Assembly (NCBI RefSeq): GCF_009026825.1
Contig: NZ_CP045032.1
Coordinates: 806,001-870,000 of the forward strand
Origin: Corynebacterium urogenitale
GTDB lineage: Bacteria > Actinomycetota > Actinomycetes > Mycobacteriales > Mycobacteriaceae
DNA: 64,000 nt
Direction: 5' to 3'
Position 1 is the first letter of the stretch, and each line of letters begins with the position of its first letter. Made by a program: the position numbers and the translations under genes. This document shows positions 42,477 to 51,740 of the stretch, in pieces. The notes beneath the pieces are model-generated. The model did not search any database and had not been told where the DNA came from. It saw only the letters and a list, made by a program, of their open reading frames with translations.

Positions 42477-44002
42477 TTAGCGAGGGCCTCCAAGGTCGCG
42501 AGTATGGTCCGCACTGGCACACCCGTTCCGCGCTTCGGGGTGTAGCCATGCGGAGCGGAGGTGTTGTAGGCAGGTCCCGCAACGTCGATGTGCACCCACT
42601 GCACGCCTTCCGTGACGAAGCGTGACAGGTAATGCCCGGCGACCGACATTCCGCCCCAGCGGCTGTTGGAAATGTTCTGCATATCGGCCACATCACTGTT
42701 GAGCGCCTCGTTGAGCTCCGGTGGCAGTGGCATTGGCCAGCCGTTTTCTCCAACTTCCTGGCTGTGCAATGCGACCTTGTCTCGGAACGCTGGGGTGCCC
42801 ATGATGCCAGGGGTGCGCTCGCCGAGGGCGACCATCTGGGCGCCGGTGAGAGTCGCTGTTTCGATGAGGTACTGGGGTTTATCTTCACAGGCACGAGCGA
42901 TCGCATCCGCGAGAATCAGGCGCCCCTCAGCGTCCGTGTTGAGAACTTCCGTGGTCTGGCCACCGTAGTGCCGCAGGATGTCGCCGGGGCGGGTGGCCTT
43001 CCCAGAGGGCATGTTCTCTGCCATCGGTACGGTCGCAGTGACCTTCACGTTGATCTTCAATTTCGACGCCGCCAGCGTCGCGGCGATAACTGCAGCCGAA
43101 CCTCCCATATCGGAGATCATGTTCCACATATTCGCGCCCGGCTTCAGCGAAATGCCGCCGGTATCGAAGGTGATGCCCTTGCCAACGAGTGCCACGGATG
43201 GGGTTGCGTCGTTGGCGCCTTCCGGGGTGTAGGTCAGGCGGACGAGGCGCGGTGGGTTTTCGGATCCCTTACCCACACCGATGATGCCTCCGAAACCTTG
43301 GCGTTCGAGCTCGCTTTCATCGAGCACCTCGACGTCGATGCCTTCGGCTTTTGCCTGCTCTGCGGCGAAGTCTGCGTAAGCGGCAGGGTAGAGCTCATTA
43401 GCTGGGGCGTTGACGAGGTCGCGGGCGAGCGCCACCGCGCCGGCGATGATGGTGACACGATCCACGAGACCCTCATCGACATCCCCGCCGCCGAGCACGG
43501 TGAGGGAACCGATGGTCTCCGCATCCTTGGATGTCTTCTGGCCGGTGTATTGGTAGGCGCCTAGGGCGTGCCCGAGCAGTGCCGCCTCGGCATTGAAGAT
43601 ACCCAAGCTGGAGACAACGTTGTCTCCCTTGCCGATGGCGCGTGAAGCGCTTCCCGCAGCGATGCGGATATCTTCATCGGTGGTCTCCTCCACATCGCCC
43701 AGTCCAATAGCGAGGATCGTATGCACTGTGGGGGAGGAGTCCGCATCAGGGGAGGAGAGGACCGCACCCGGCAGGGTGGTTACCTCGCCCGTGGTTCCCT
43801 GCGCTCCGACGGAGGTGAGCAGCTTCCACAGTTCGATTTCTTGCTCCGAGGTCAATACGCGGGTGGGGCCGCCAGCCAGTTCAAGGCCAGTTTCTCCCCG
43901 AAACACGGGCACCACGAAGGTATCGATGTCGTCGGAGATGTCGGATAGCGTATGGGCGAACTTCAGGGTGGGAAGGGCGCCACGGGACAGCAAGTCGGTC
44001 AT
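42473..44002 (-). CDS. pepA: Leucyl aminopeptidase (M17 family)
   Basis: A cytosolic two-metal aminopeptidase of 509 residues, usually hexameric. The C-terminal catalytic domain shows VGKGITFDTGGISLKPGANMWNMISDMGGSAAV (metal and catalytic lysine region), VPMAENMPSGKATRPGDIL, the signature NTDAEGRLILADA, and TATLTGAQMVALG. The N-terminal 170 residues form the usual variable M17 N domain. The start at 44002 begins MTDLLSRGALP. The gene is convergent with the small gene at 42069 and divergent from ilvE by about 100 bp, as in M. tuberculosis (pepB-Rv2212 region). Confidence 0.95.
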   Translation of the reverse strand: MTDLLSRGALPTLKFAHTLSDISDDIDTFVVPVFRGETGLELAGGPTRVLTSEQEIELWKLLTSVGAQGTTGEVTTLPGAVLSSPDADSSPTVHTILAIGLGDVEETTDEDIRIAAGSASRAIGKGDNVVSSLGIFNAEAALLGHALGAYQYTGQKTSKDAETIGSLTVLGGGDVDEGLVDRVTIIAGAVALARDLVNAPANELYPAAYADFAAEQAKAEGIDVEVLDESELERQGFGGIIGVGKGSENPPRLVRLTYTPEGANDATPSVALVGKGITFDTGGISLKPGANMWNMISDMGGSAAVIAATLAASKLKINVKVTATVPMAENMPSGKATRPGDILRHYGGQTTEVLNTDAEGRLILADAIARACEDKPQYLIETATLTGAQMVALGERTPGIMGTPAFRDKVALHSQEVGENGWPMPLPPELNEALNSDVADMQNISNSRWGGMSVAGHYLSRFVTEGVQWVHIDVAGPAYNTSAPHGYTPKRGTGVPVRTILATLEALAN

Positions 44003-44100
44003 GGAAAACTCAATTCCTCACTTCTACGATGTTTTGCACTCACTCTAACTGAACCCCCAACCTACCCTCTTGCACGATCCCATGGAGTACGATCTGCACC

Positions 44101-45219
44101 ATGAGTACTCAACCTGCGGCACCGGAAGCATTCACCATCACGAGGTCGGAGAATCCGACATCCTCGGAGCGTATTAAGGAAATCTTGCGCAATCCGGGGT
44201 TTGGTAGCTACTTCACCGACCATATGGTCCTCATCGACTGGGACGAGGCTAATGGTTGGCACAATGCCCGCGTGGAGCCTTACGCTCCTTTCCAGATGGA
44301 TCCAGCCTCCACGGTTTTCCACTATGGCCAGGCAATTTTCGAGGGCATTAAGGCCTACCGCCAGCCCGACGGATCCATCAAAACTTTCCGCCCCGACCGC
44401 AATGCCAAGCGGCTCCAGGACTCTGCCCGTCGCCTGGCGATGCCTGAGCTGCCGGAGGAACTGTTCCTCGAATCGCTGCGCCAGATCGTGGAAGTGGACA
44501 AGGAGTGGATTCCAGCCGCTGGTGGCGAGGAAGCTCTGTACCTGCGACCATTTATGATTTCTCGTCAGGTTTCCCTCGGCGTTTACCCGTCGAATAGCTA
44601 CACCTACTGCGTCATCGCTTCGCCTGCAGGAGCGTACTTCTCCGGCGGCATCAAGCCAGTGAGCGTATGGCTTTCCACCGACTACGTGCGCGCGTGCCCT
44701 GGCGGTACGGGTGCGGCAAAGTTTGCCGGAAACTACGCCGCATCCCTGCTGGCGCAGAAACAGGCAGAGGCCAAGGGTTGCGACCAGGTCGTATGGTTGG
44801 ACGCCATCGAGCACAAGTACATCGAAGAGATGGGCGGCATGAACCTCGCCTTCGTGTTCGGCTCCGGTGCCGATGCGAAAATCGTTACCCCGGCGCTGTC
44901 CGGCTCGCTGCTGCCGGGCGTGACGCGCTCCTCACTGATCGACGTCGCAAGGGACCTCGGCTACGAGGTTGAAGAGCGAAAGATCAGCACTCAGGAGTGG
45001 CATGAGGCCGCCGACTCCGGCGAGATGACCGAAACCTTTGCTTGTGGCACCGCTGCTGTGGTGACCCCGGTGGGCTTTGTGAAGTACAACGAGGGCGAAT
45101 TTGCCGTCTCCGAGGGAGCAACGGGCGAGGTCACCATGAAGTTGCGTGAGCACCTCACAGGCATCCAGCGAGGCTCCGTGGAGGATACTCACGGCTGGAT
45201 GTACACCCTGCTGGATTAG
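44101..45219 (+). CDS. ilvE: Branched-chain amino acid aminotransferase
   Basis: IlvE interconverts leucine, isoleucine and valine with their 2-oxo acids, using glutamate and PLP (fold type IV). The 372-residue protein has [56 protein letters not shown], the PLP-lysine block [16 protein letters not shown], and [13 protein letters not shown]. The ATG at 44101 has no Shine-Dalgarno; TACGAT about 9 bp upstream suggests a leaderless mRNA. It is followed by a hairpin terminator and by convergent cobT. Confidence 0.96.
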   Translation: MSTQPAAPEAFTITRSENPTSSERIKEILRNPGFGSYFTDHMVLIDWDEANGWHNARVEPYAPFQMDPASTVFHYGQAIFEGIKAYRQPDGSIKTFRPDRNAKRLQDSARRLAMPELPEELFLESLRQIVEVDKEWIPAAGGEEALYLRPFMISRQVSLGVYPSNSYTYCVIASPAGAYFSGGIKPVSVWLSTDYVRACPGGTGAAKFAGNYAASLLAQKQAEAKGCDQVVWLDAIEHKYIEEMGGMNLAFVFGSGADAKIVTPALSGSLLPGVTRSSLIDVARDLGYEVEERKISTQEWHEAADSGEMTETFACGTAAVVTPVGFVKYNEGEFAVSEGATGEVTMKLREHLTGIQRGSVEDTHGWMYTLLD

Positions 45220-45237
45220 TTCCCGCGGACACGGAAT

Positions 45238-45275
45238 AACTGCCATTGCACGACGCTGTGCGATGGCAGTTTTCG
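45238..45275 (+). terminator. Rho-independent terminator between ilvE and cobT
   Basis: AACTGCCATTGCAC (45238-45251) pairs with GTGCGATGGCAGTT (45258-45271), 14 bp with one T-G wobble and a 6-nt loop, followed by TTCG. The T run is short. Confidence 0.7.
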
Positions 45276-45297
45276 ACTTAGTAGAGGCGCGTGGCCG

Positions 45298-46368
45298 CTA
45301 ATTATCTGTAGCGGAATCGCCGCTGACCGCTTCTTTAACTTCGCCGACGGATTCAGGGGCGAGGGGATCATCGGGGGCGCCAGCCGAGAGGGTGTCCACG
45401 GCTTGGCGGAGAAGTGGAAGGGCGAGAATGGCGCCGAGGCCCTGTCCTGTACCGATGCCTACTGAAAGTAGTGGCTCTAAGTGCAGAGCCTTGAGAGCCG
45501 GAAGGTGGGCAGGTTCCTCGCCTAAAGACCCGGCAACCCACCATGCGGCGGCTCCTGGCGCCAAGATTTGCGCACACAGAGCGGCGGCGGCAACCCCCAA
45601 CCCGTCGATGAGTACTGGGGTTCGTCGCACGGCAGATTGTGCCAAAATGCCAGTCAAAACGGCCAGGTCAGGGGAACCGATGCGCTGCAGGACGCGGTGG
45701 GCATCAGCCCGGTCATCGCGGACACGGTACATCGCATCGCGAATAGCGCCGGTTTTCACACGCCACGCGGAATCACCAATTCCGGAACCCCAGCCCACAA
45801 CCTTGACGGGCTCGATTCCACAAATGGAACCGATAACGGCAGCTGCGACGGTCGTCAGACCCCGCCCCAAATCACCGAGGAGGAGCAGTTGAGTGCCCTT
45901 ATCCGCTTCGGTATCGGCAATAGCCATGCCGTGTCGAAGGTGTTCGCCGAGCTCCGCCTCTGACATCGCATCTTCGACATCGATCGAGCCTGAAGGGCGC
46001 GCACTGGTGGCGTCGACCAAAGAGACGAAAATGCCAGCGGCGCTGGCGGCGGAAATCAACGGTGCCCGTCCATCGATGATCGCGGACATTGCGTCTGCAG
46101 TGAAAGACGATGGCAATGCGGAGATCTCAGGCTGGCGCTGTGCGATGCCGTGTTCACCGGCGACGACGATCAGCCTCACCTCGTGGAGCTGGCGCGGAGG
46201 AAGCTGACCCTGGCAGGCAGACATCCACGCACCGAGGCTCTCCAAGCGTCCCAGAGAGCGTGGAGGTACTCCGTATTCCGGCGGTAAGGCGTTGCGCGCA
46301 GACAGAGCGTGCTCCAGTACATCCTCATCAGGAGGAAGCACTGGCGGGAACTCGGGCAAGACACTCAT
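45298..46368 (-). CDS. CobT-like nicotinate-nucleotide:dimethylbenzimidazole phosphoribosyltransferase family protein
   Basis: A 356-residue protein of the CobT family, which makes alpha-ribazole phosphate for the lower ligand of cobalamin. VVAGEHGIAQRQP (family AGDHGVxxEGV), LGDLGRGLTTVAAAVI (G-E-M-G-I-x-N-T-T-A region), VLIDGLGVAAAALCA and LHLEPLLSVGIGTGQGLGAILALPLL are recognisable. Against Salmonella CobT ([22 protein letters not shown]), the catalytic glutamate E317 falls on Gln309. cobU and cobS are not adjacent. Activity as a standard CobT is therefore uncertain; the Gln may be normal for corynebacterial members. It follows the DUF3043 gene after 3 bp and is probably co-transcribed with it. 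Confidence 0.82.
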   Translation of the reverse strand: MSVLPEFPPVLPPDEDVLEHALSARNALPPEYGVPPRSLGRLESLGAWMSACQGQLPPRQLHEVRLIVVAGEHGIAQRQPEISALPSSFTADAMSAIIDGRAPLISAASAAGIFVSLVDATSARPSGSIDVEDAMSEAELGEHLRHGMAIADTEADKGTQLLLLGDLGRGLTTVAAAVIGSICGIEPVKVVGWGSGIGDSAWRVKTGAIRDAMYRVRDDRADAHRVLQRIGSPDLAVLTGILAQSAVRRTPVLIDGLGVAAAALCAQILAPGAAAWWVAGSLGEEPAHLPALKALHLEPLLSVGIGTGQGLGAILALPLLRQAVDTLSAGAPDDPLAPESVGEVKEAVSGDSATDN

Positions 46369-46371
46369 GAA

Positions 46372-47112
46372 CTAAACAGTATCGCCAATGTTCTTCTGTG
46401 GGGCGGGAGTGCGCATGCGTCGAAGCATAGTCGCGCGGGTAAAGGCATACATGCCCAAGCTGAACTTGCCGTGCGGGTTCTTCGGGAAACGCTCGTTGAC
46501 TTGGCGATTAACCCGGCGGCCGATGATGAGTCCTTCAGCAAGCATCAGTGCGAAGATGACGACCATCACGATGGACGCCAGGTTGGCGATCGCCGGGTTG
46601 CGCATGCCCAGCAGCATAATGACGATCACGATGAAGGTCATCGGTAGGAAGAGGTTCATGAGGAAGCGGCGGGAGTCCACCCAGTCGCGCACGAAGCGCT
46701 TCTCTGGACCCTGATCACGTTCCAGGAGGTAGTCCTCGTCACCTGCCATCATGCGCTCGTTAATACGACGGCGTTCCCGAGCCTTCTCGTCGCGCTCGCG
46801 CTGCTTCATGGCCTTGTATTCCTCCTTGGACATGGAGTTCTTCAAAGCCTTGCGGCGCTTGCGTGCCTCACCTGGAGTAGCTGGAGCCTCGTACGCCGTG
46901 CGCCGTACGCCCACGCGACGTTCCACCTCATTGCGTTTTGGGGTGGGGCGACCCTTCTTGGGGGTGAATGCCTTACTCGGTGGGGTTGCCGGAGTGGCCC
47001 CTGAAGAATCAGCGGACGCGGTAGCCTGGTCGGGCTCCACAGTGTTGTTAGCAGGGCCATTCTCGACGGCGTCGCGCGCCGGAGTCTCATCCTTTTTCCA
47101 CGGCATTTTCAC
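46372..47112 (-). CDS. DUF3043-type membrane protein
   Basis: A 246-residue protein starting MKMPWKKD, with a long charged N-terminal region (TPKKGRPTPKRNEVERRVGVRR, RKALKNSMSKEEYKAMKQRERDEKARERRRINERMMAGDE), the conserved YLLERDQGPEKRFVRDWVDSRR segment, two transmembrane helices (FLMNLFLPMTFIVIVIMLLG and ANLASIVMVVIFALMLAEGLIIG), and GRRVNRQVNERFP. This is the uncharacterised actinobacterial DUF3043 family, usually adjacent to cobalamin or ilvE genes. The GTG at 47112 gives the typical MKxPWKK opening; the ATG at 47106 is an alternative. No ribosome-binding site is evident. Confidence 0.85.
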   Translation of the reverse strand: MKMPWKKDETPARDAVENGPANNTVEPDQATASADSSGATPATPPSKAFTPKKGRPTPKRNEVERRVGVRRTAYEAPATPGEARKRRKALKNSMSKEEYKAMKQRERDEKARERRRINERMMAGDEDYLLERDQGPEKRFVRDWVDSRRFLMNLFLPMTFIVIVIMLLGMRNPAIANLASIVMVVIFALMLAEGLIIGRRVNRQVNERFPKNPHGKFSLGMYAFTRATMLRRMRTPAPQKNIGDTV

Positions 47113-47330
47113 GCCATTAAGGCTAGAGGACAGGAGATAGGCAAACCAACTTGACTCACCGGCGAGAGAAAAGAGTGTGAGGAAGAGGTTGATCGGGGGA
47201 AGGAGCTGGAATAATGTTGCGAGAGTCTAGCGTTAATACTCATAAGCGTGATGAGGTGCCGATAGCCCGGAATCGGGGCGCGACGCACTAGTCTTGTCTG
47301 ACATAAGAATTTTCCATCCAAGGAGGAAGC

Positions 47331-47675
47331 ATGACTGCCCCAGAGAAGGTCACGGGTGTGGAACTGACCGCTGCCGCTGCAGAAAAGGCAGCAGCGCTGC
47401 TGGCTCAGGAGGGTCGTGACGACCTCTCCCTTCGTATTGCTGTGCAGCCAGGTGGCTGTGCCGGACTGCGCTACCAGCTGTTCTTTGACGACCGTTCCCT
47501 CGATGGCGACTTGGTTGATGAGTACGACGGCGTCAAGCTGGTCGTGGACCGCATGTCCTCCCCATACCTGATGGGCGCGAAGATCGATTTCGCGGACACC
47601 ATCGAGTCCCAGGGTTTCACCATCGATAACCCGAACGCCACCGGCTCCTGCGCCTGCGGCGATTCCTTCAGCTAA
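47331..47675 (+). CDS. A-type iron-sulfur cluster carrier (IscA/ErpA/HesB family)
   Basis: This 114-residue protein carries assembled Fe-S clusters to target proteins in the family. The three conserved cysteines are at QPGGCAGLRYQLFF and, at the C terminus, GSCACGDSFS (CxC). VELTAAAAEKAAALLAQEG at the N terminus and FADTIESQGFTIDNPNA are typical. AAGGAGG ends 6 nt before the ATG at 47331. The mycobacterial equivalent is Rv2204c. Likely clients in this window are LipA and the Rieske protein. It stands alone with a strong terminator after it. Confidence 0.93.
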   Translation: MTAPEKVTGVELTAAAAEKAAALLAQEGRDDLSLRIAVQPGGCAGLRYQLFFDDRSLDGDLVDEYDGVKLVVDRMSSPYLMGAKIDFADTIESQGFTIDNPNATGSCACGDSFS

Positions 47676-47698
47676 AGCGCTACAGACCGCATAAGCAC

Positions 47699-47750
47699 AA
47701 AAGTCCAGGCTTTTCGTAGTCGAGATAAGCTACGAAAGCCTGGACTTTTT
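47699..47750. terminator. Bidirectional terminator between the Fe-S carrier gene and ltsA
   Basis: A nearly perfect 20-bp stem, AAAGTCCAGGCTTTTCGTAG (47700-47719) with CTACGAAAGCCTGGACTTTT (47730-47749), ending in a T run on the plus strand and flanked by A residues, so it also has a T run on the minus strand. It serves both converging genes. Confidence 0.9.
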
Positions 47751-47802
47751 GTGTGCCTACCGGGCGAGGCCGCCAATGGGCCGGCCCGAGTAGTTCAGCG
47801 GG

Positions 47803-49740
47803 CTAGAGCTGGACCGGGTATTCCTTCTGGTCGATCTGCGGCACGATGCGCTTTTCGACGAAAATTCCGTACCAGATCATGAAGGCGATGATCGTCCAGA
47901 GGCGGCGTGAGTGGTCTGGACCAGAGCCGCTGGTCATGGCGATGCGGTGCTCCTCCAGCATCTTCAGCACCTCTGCCTTATTAATAAGGTCATCGGTCTG
48001 AGATGCTTCAATATTGTCCTTCGCCCAGCCGTAGAGCTCATCACCAGCCAGCCAGTGACGCATGGGTACAGGGAAGCCCAGCTTCTTGCGGTGCAGGACG
48101 TGCGCTGGCACGATGCGCTCCATCGCCTTACGAAGGGCGTACTTCGTGGTGCCGTGAGAGATCTTCATCTCCACAGGCAAGGTTTCAGCGACATCGAAGA
48201 CCACCTTGTCCAGGAAAGGAACACGCAGCTCCAGGGAGTTGGCCATCGTGATCTTGTCTGCCTTGACGAGGATATCGCCGCGAAGCCACGTGAACATATC
48301 AAGGTGCTGCATACGCGCGACTGGGTCGAAGTCTTGAGACTTGGCGTAAATAGGTGCGGTCACCTCGCGGTGATCCCACTCGGGGCGGATGTGGCGTAGC
48401 ACTCGCTCCAACTGTTCGTAATTGAAAGAGCGAGCATTGCCGTAGTAGCGATCCTCCATGCTCATCGTGCCGCGTTCCAGAAGAGACTTGCCGCGCATGC
48501 CGTCGGGCAGGGCGGCTCCGAGCTTGGATAGCACACGCTTGAGCGGAGATGGCACTTTGTCGAATGGAGCCAAACTCAATGGCTCCTTGTAGATGGTGTA
48601 GCCACCGAAGAGCTCGTCGGCACCTTCACCGGAGAGCACGACCTTCACATGTTTACGTGCCTCGGCAGCGACGAAATAGAGGGGTACCAGTGAAGGGTCT
48701 GCTACGGGGTCGTCGAGGTACCACATGATTTTCGGCACGGCGTCCGCATATTCCTCGGGGCTTACGACCTTGACGATGTGCTCTGCTCCGATGGCGGCTG
48801 CAGACTCGGCGGCAACGTCAACCTCGGAATATCCTTCGCGTTCGAAGCCCGTGGTGAAAGTCAACAGATCAGGGTTGTGGCGCTTGGCCAGGGTGGCAAT
48901 GGCAGTGGAATCGATTCCGCCGGAGAGGAAGCTGCCCACAGTCACATCGGCGCGCATGTGCTTGGCCACGGAATCCTCCAAGGCCTCAGCAATGCGTTGG
49001 AAAACAGCGTCCTCACCGCCGGCGGGCACCTTCTTCACAGGGAATCGAGGCTCAAACCAGCGCTCGTGGAGGGGCTGCTGCCCCGGAGTGATGATCGCGT
49101 AGCTGCCGGACTCTACGCGTCGAATCGCCTTGTGCAAGCTCTCTGGCTCCGGAACGTATTGCAGATCCGTGTAGTGAGCCAGGGCGCGGATATCGAGTTC
49201 CTCGCTCAAGTCGAGAGCATCTGCCATGGAAAGAATGCACTTCTTTTCCGACGCAAAGACGGTGCCGGCTGCGGTCGTCGCGATGTACATGGGCTTGATC
49301 CCGAACTGATCACGGGCGACGAAAAGCTGCTGCTCCTTTGAATCCCAGACTCCGAAACCGAACATGCCGCGAAGGTGCTTGACGACATCGATGCCCCAGT
49401 GGTGGTAGCCGACAACGATGGTCTCGCCATCACCTTCGGTATTAAAGGTATAGCCCGCTGCCTGCAGCTCCTCGCGCAGCTCCACATAGTTGTAGATCTC
49501 ACCGTTGAAGGTGAGTGAGTAGCGGTTGGGCTCGCCTTCTGGGCCCCACTGGAGGGGCTGATGGGAGTGCTCAATGTCAATGATCGACAGTCGATTGAAG
49601 CCGAAAACGACGTGGTCGTCGTTCCATGTACCGCTGTCATCAGGGCCACGATGGTGCATGCAGGGGAGTGCGCCCTCGATAGCACCAGTGAAACGAGAGG
49701 CCGACGCATCGGCCGAAATAAATCCAAGCAGTCCACACAT
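47803..49740 (-). CDS. ltsA: Glutamine-dependent amidotransferase LtsA (AsnB-type)
   Basis: A 645-residue class II glutamine amidotransferase. The mature protein would begin with the nucleophile Cys2 (MCGLLGF); glutaminase blocks MHHRGPDDSG, FNRLSIID and FNGEIYNYVELR follow. The synthetase domain has GSFLSGGIDSTAIA (ATP pyrophosphatase P-loop) near residue 260, LSGEGADELFGGY, and ADKITMANSLELRVPFLD. In C. glutamicum the orthologue LtsA lies next to ctaC and amidates the diaminopimelate of peptidoglycan, with loss causing lysozyme and heat sensitivity; the same neighbour here supports that role over asparagine synthesis. The ATG at 49740 is fixed by the need for Cys2. It diverges from ctaC. 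Confidence 0.92.
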   Translation of the reverse strand: MCGLLGFISADASASRFTGAIEGALPCMHHRGPDDSGTWNDDHVVFGFNRLSIIDIEHSHQPLQWGPEGEPNRYSLTFNGEIYNYVELREELQAAGYTFNTEGDGETIVVGYHHWGIDVVKHLRGMFGFGVWDSKEQQLFVARDQFGIKPMYIATTAAGTVFASEKKCILSMADALDLSEELDIRALAHYTDLQYVPEPESLHKAIRRVESGSYAIITPGQQPLHERWFEPRFPVKKVPAGGEDAVFQRIAEALEDSVAKHMRADVTVGSFLSGGIDSTAIATLAKRHNPDLLTFTTGFEREGYSEVDVAAESAAAIGAEHIVKVVSPEEYADAVPKIMWYLDDPVADPSLVPLYFVAAEARKHVKVVLSGEGADELFGGYTIYKEPLSLAPFDKVPSPLKRVLSKLGAALPDGMRGKSLLERGTMSMEDRYYGNARSFNYEQLERVLRHIRPEWDHREVTAPIYAKSQDFDPVARMQHLDMFTWLRGDILVKADKITMANSLELRVPFLDKVVFDVAETLPVEMKISHGTTKYALRKAMERIVPAHVLHRKKLGFPVPMRHWLAGDELYGWAKDNIEASQTDDLINKAEVLKMLEEHRIAMTSGSGPDHSRRLWTIIAFMIWYGIFVEKRIVPQIDQKEYPVQL

Positions 49741-50059
49741 GTCAGCCGACTTTACGCTGAACACATAGAGGGGAGCTAGCTGCCACGCTGTGAAGAGATA
49801 ACTGAAGTTGGTGGCCTGTGACGTCGGGTACATAATGAGAGAGATCGATCACAGCCTGGCCCTCAGTAGTGGGAGTTTTTCAGGGCTTCACACCCGAATA
49901 GGGAAAACCAGCTTGTGGGATAGTGGCAAACCGCTGTCAATGGTCTAAGGTTTCTGATTGAAGCGGTCTAAGACTGTTGGCTGCGGACATACTGCAGGTC
50001 CCAGTCATTCAAATGCGGACTTAGACCAAGTGACGTGTGAACGAGGAAGGCAAACTCGC

Positions 50060-51151
50060 GTGGAGAAGCGAAAAGTGCACGGATTGACTCGCCGTATGGG
50101 TTTGGCAGGCTTGCTTGGTGCAAGTGCCCTTGCCCTGACCGGTTGTACGGTCGCGCCGCCGGATAACGCATTCTTTGACGCCCTGCGTATGGGCTGGCCG
50201 AAGGGCGTAACACCGGAATCTCAAGACCTCGGCAACTTCTGGGTGTGGACCTGGGTCGCTGCATGGATCATCGGCATCATCATGTGGGTGCTCATGTTCG
50301 TGGTCATCTTCCGCGACTCTGACAAGGCTCAGAAGCGCCGCGGAAACAACGAGGAATTCCCACGCCAGACCGGATACAACGTCCCACTGGAGCTCGGCCT
50401 GACCACCGTGCCAGTGCTGATCATCATGGCCCTGTTCTTCTTCAACGTGCAGGTTCAGGACAAGGCGACCGCTCTGGACAAGGATCCAAAGGTGACCGTG
50501 GATGTCACCGGTTTCCAGTGGAACTGGAAGTTCGGCTACAGCAACATCGCCGGTGAATTGACCCCTAGTGGCCAGGAGTACGTCGGTGTTGACGAAGAGG
50601 CTCAGGCTAAGGCCGAGGCTTCCAAGACCGAAGGCGTAACCGAGGAGAAGCCTGGTCCGATCCACGGCAAGTCTCGCCAGGATTACTCCTACCTGAACTA
50701 CAACAAGATTGAGACCGTAGGCTCCACGGAGGAGATTCCAGTTCTGGTTCTCCCATCCAAGACTGCCATCGAGTTCAACCTTGCTTCCGCTGATGTGGTT
50801 CACTCCTTCTGGGTACCGGAGTTCCTGTTCAAGCGCGACGTGTTCCCACACCCAGCTGAGAACCGCTCCGAGCGTCTGTTCCAGATCGAGGAAATCCAGG
50901 AAGAGGGCGCCTACGTGGGTCGCTGCGCCGAGATGTGCGGTACCTACCACGCAATGATGAACTTCGAGGTCCGCGTGGTCTCTCCAGAGGACTTCAAGAA
51001 GTACATCGAGTTCCGCGAGGCTAACCCAGAGACACCTAACTCTGAGGCTCTGGAGTCCATCGGCCAGGAGCCATACGCCACCTCCACCGCTCCATTCGTG
51101 GCTGACCGCAAGGGCTCCCGCGACGGCGAAGAGATCAACCGCAACGCGTAG
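50060..51151 (+). CDS. ctaC: Cytochrome c oxidase subunit II
   Basis: CtaC holds the binuclear CuA centre that receives electrons for the aa3 oxidase. The 363-residue protein begins with a lipoprotein signal (MGLAGLLGASALALTGC), has two transmembrane helices (WTWVAAWIIGIIMWVLMFVVIF and LGLTTVPVLIIMALFFF), then the periplasmic cupredoxin domain with GFQWNWKFGY, SADVVHSFWVPEF and the CuA motif C289-AEMC293-GTYHAMM. Actinobacterial insertions are present in the cupredoxin domain (about 165-205). The GTG at 50060 has AGGAAGG 9 nt upstream and gives an ideal signal peptide; longer in-frame starts do not. ctaF follows after 28 bp. Confidence 0.96.
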   Translation: MEKRKVHGLTRRMGLAGLLGASALALTGCTVAPPDNAFFDALRMGWPKGVTPESQDLGNFWVWTWVAAWIIGIIMWVLMFVVIFRDSDKAQKRRGNNEEFPRQTGYNVPLELGLTTVPVLIIMALFFFNVQVQDKATALDKDPKVTVDVTGFQWNWKFGYSNIAGELTPSGQEYVGVDEEAQAKAEASKTEGVTEEKPGPIHGKSRQDYSYLNYNKIETVGSTEEIPVLVLPSKTAIEFNLASADVVHSFWVPEFLFKRDVFPHPAENRSERLFQIEEIQEEGAYVGRCAEMCGTYHAMMNFEVRVVSPEDFKKYIEFREANPETPNSEALESIGQEPYATSTAPFVADRKGSRDGEEINRNA

Positions 51152-51179
51152 GCGATAGGAAAAGGAAGAGGATAGAACA

Positions 51180-51611
51180 ATGACCTCAGGCGCAAAGCTT
51201 TTCTACGGCATCGCGGTGTTCCTTGGCATCGTGACCACCGTGTACATCATCGCCACCTCCATGGTGAAGGATCCTGGTTCCCTCATGGGGCTCGAGTGGG
51301 CAGGCACCACAGGTCTGGTGATGTCCACCCTGTTGGCCCTCATGCTGGCCGGCTACTTGCACCTCACTGACAACAAGACTGACATCAGCCCAGCTGACTG
51401 GGAAGAGGCAGAGATCGTCGACGGCTCCGGCGTGCTGGGCTTCTTCTCCGCAAGCTCCATCTGGCCACTCGTGATGACCATCGCGATCACCATCATGGCC
51501 TTCGGCCTTGCCTTCTGGCACCTGTGGCTGGTTGTCTTCGGCGCAGTCATCCTGATCTGGTCTGGCACCATGCTGAACCTGCAGTACGGTCTGCCGCCAG
51601 AGAAGCACTAG
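51180..51611 (+). CDS. ctaF: Cytochrome c oxidase subunit IV (actinobacterial type)
   Basis: A small 143-residue membrane subunit of the aa3 oxidase with four hydrophobic segments (FYGIAVFLGIVTTVYIIATS, GLVMSTLLALMLAGYLHL, LVMTIAITIMAFGLAFWHLWLVVFGAVILIW). DISPADWEEAEIVDGSGVLGFFSASSIWPL is typical of CtaF. GGAAGAGG sits about 6 nt upstream of the ATG. It is co-transcribed with ctaC and followed by a strong terminator. Confidence 0.93.
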   Translation: MTSGAKLFYGIAVFLGIVTTVYIIATSMVKDPGSLMGLEWAGTTGLVMSTLLALMLAGYLHLTDNKTDISPADWEEAEIVDGSGVLGFFSASSIWPLVMTIAITIMAFGLAFWHLWLVVFGAVILIWSGTMLNLQYGLPPEKH

Positions 51612-51647
51612 CAGCTCACTGCTGACGACGTGAAGCGTCACGCATAA

Positions 51648-51690
51648 GGCCCCGTCCCTCTTGCAGTAGGGACGGGGCCATTTTCTTTCT
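51648..51690 (+). terminator. Rho-independent terminator after ctaF
   Basis: GGCCCCGTCCCT (51648-51659) pairs perfectly with AGGGACGGGGCC (51668-51679), 12 bp with an 8-nt loop, followed by ATTTTCTTTCTT. Confidence 0.9.
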
Positions 51691-51740
51691 TCATTCTTGG
51701 AGGGAATGAAGGAAGGGACGAATAGGCTCGGTGGGCGGGA

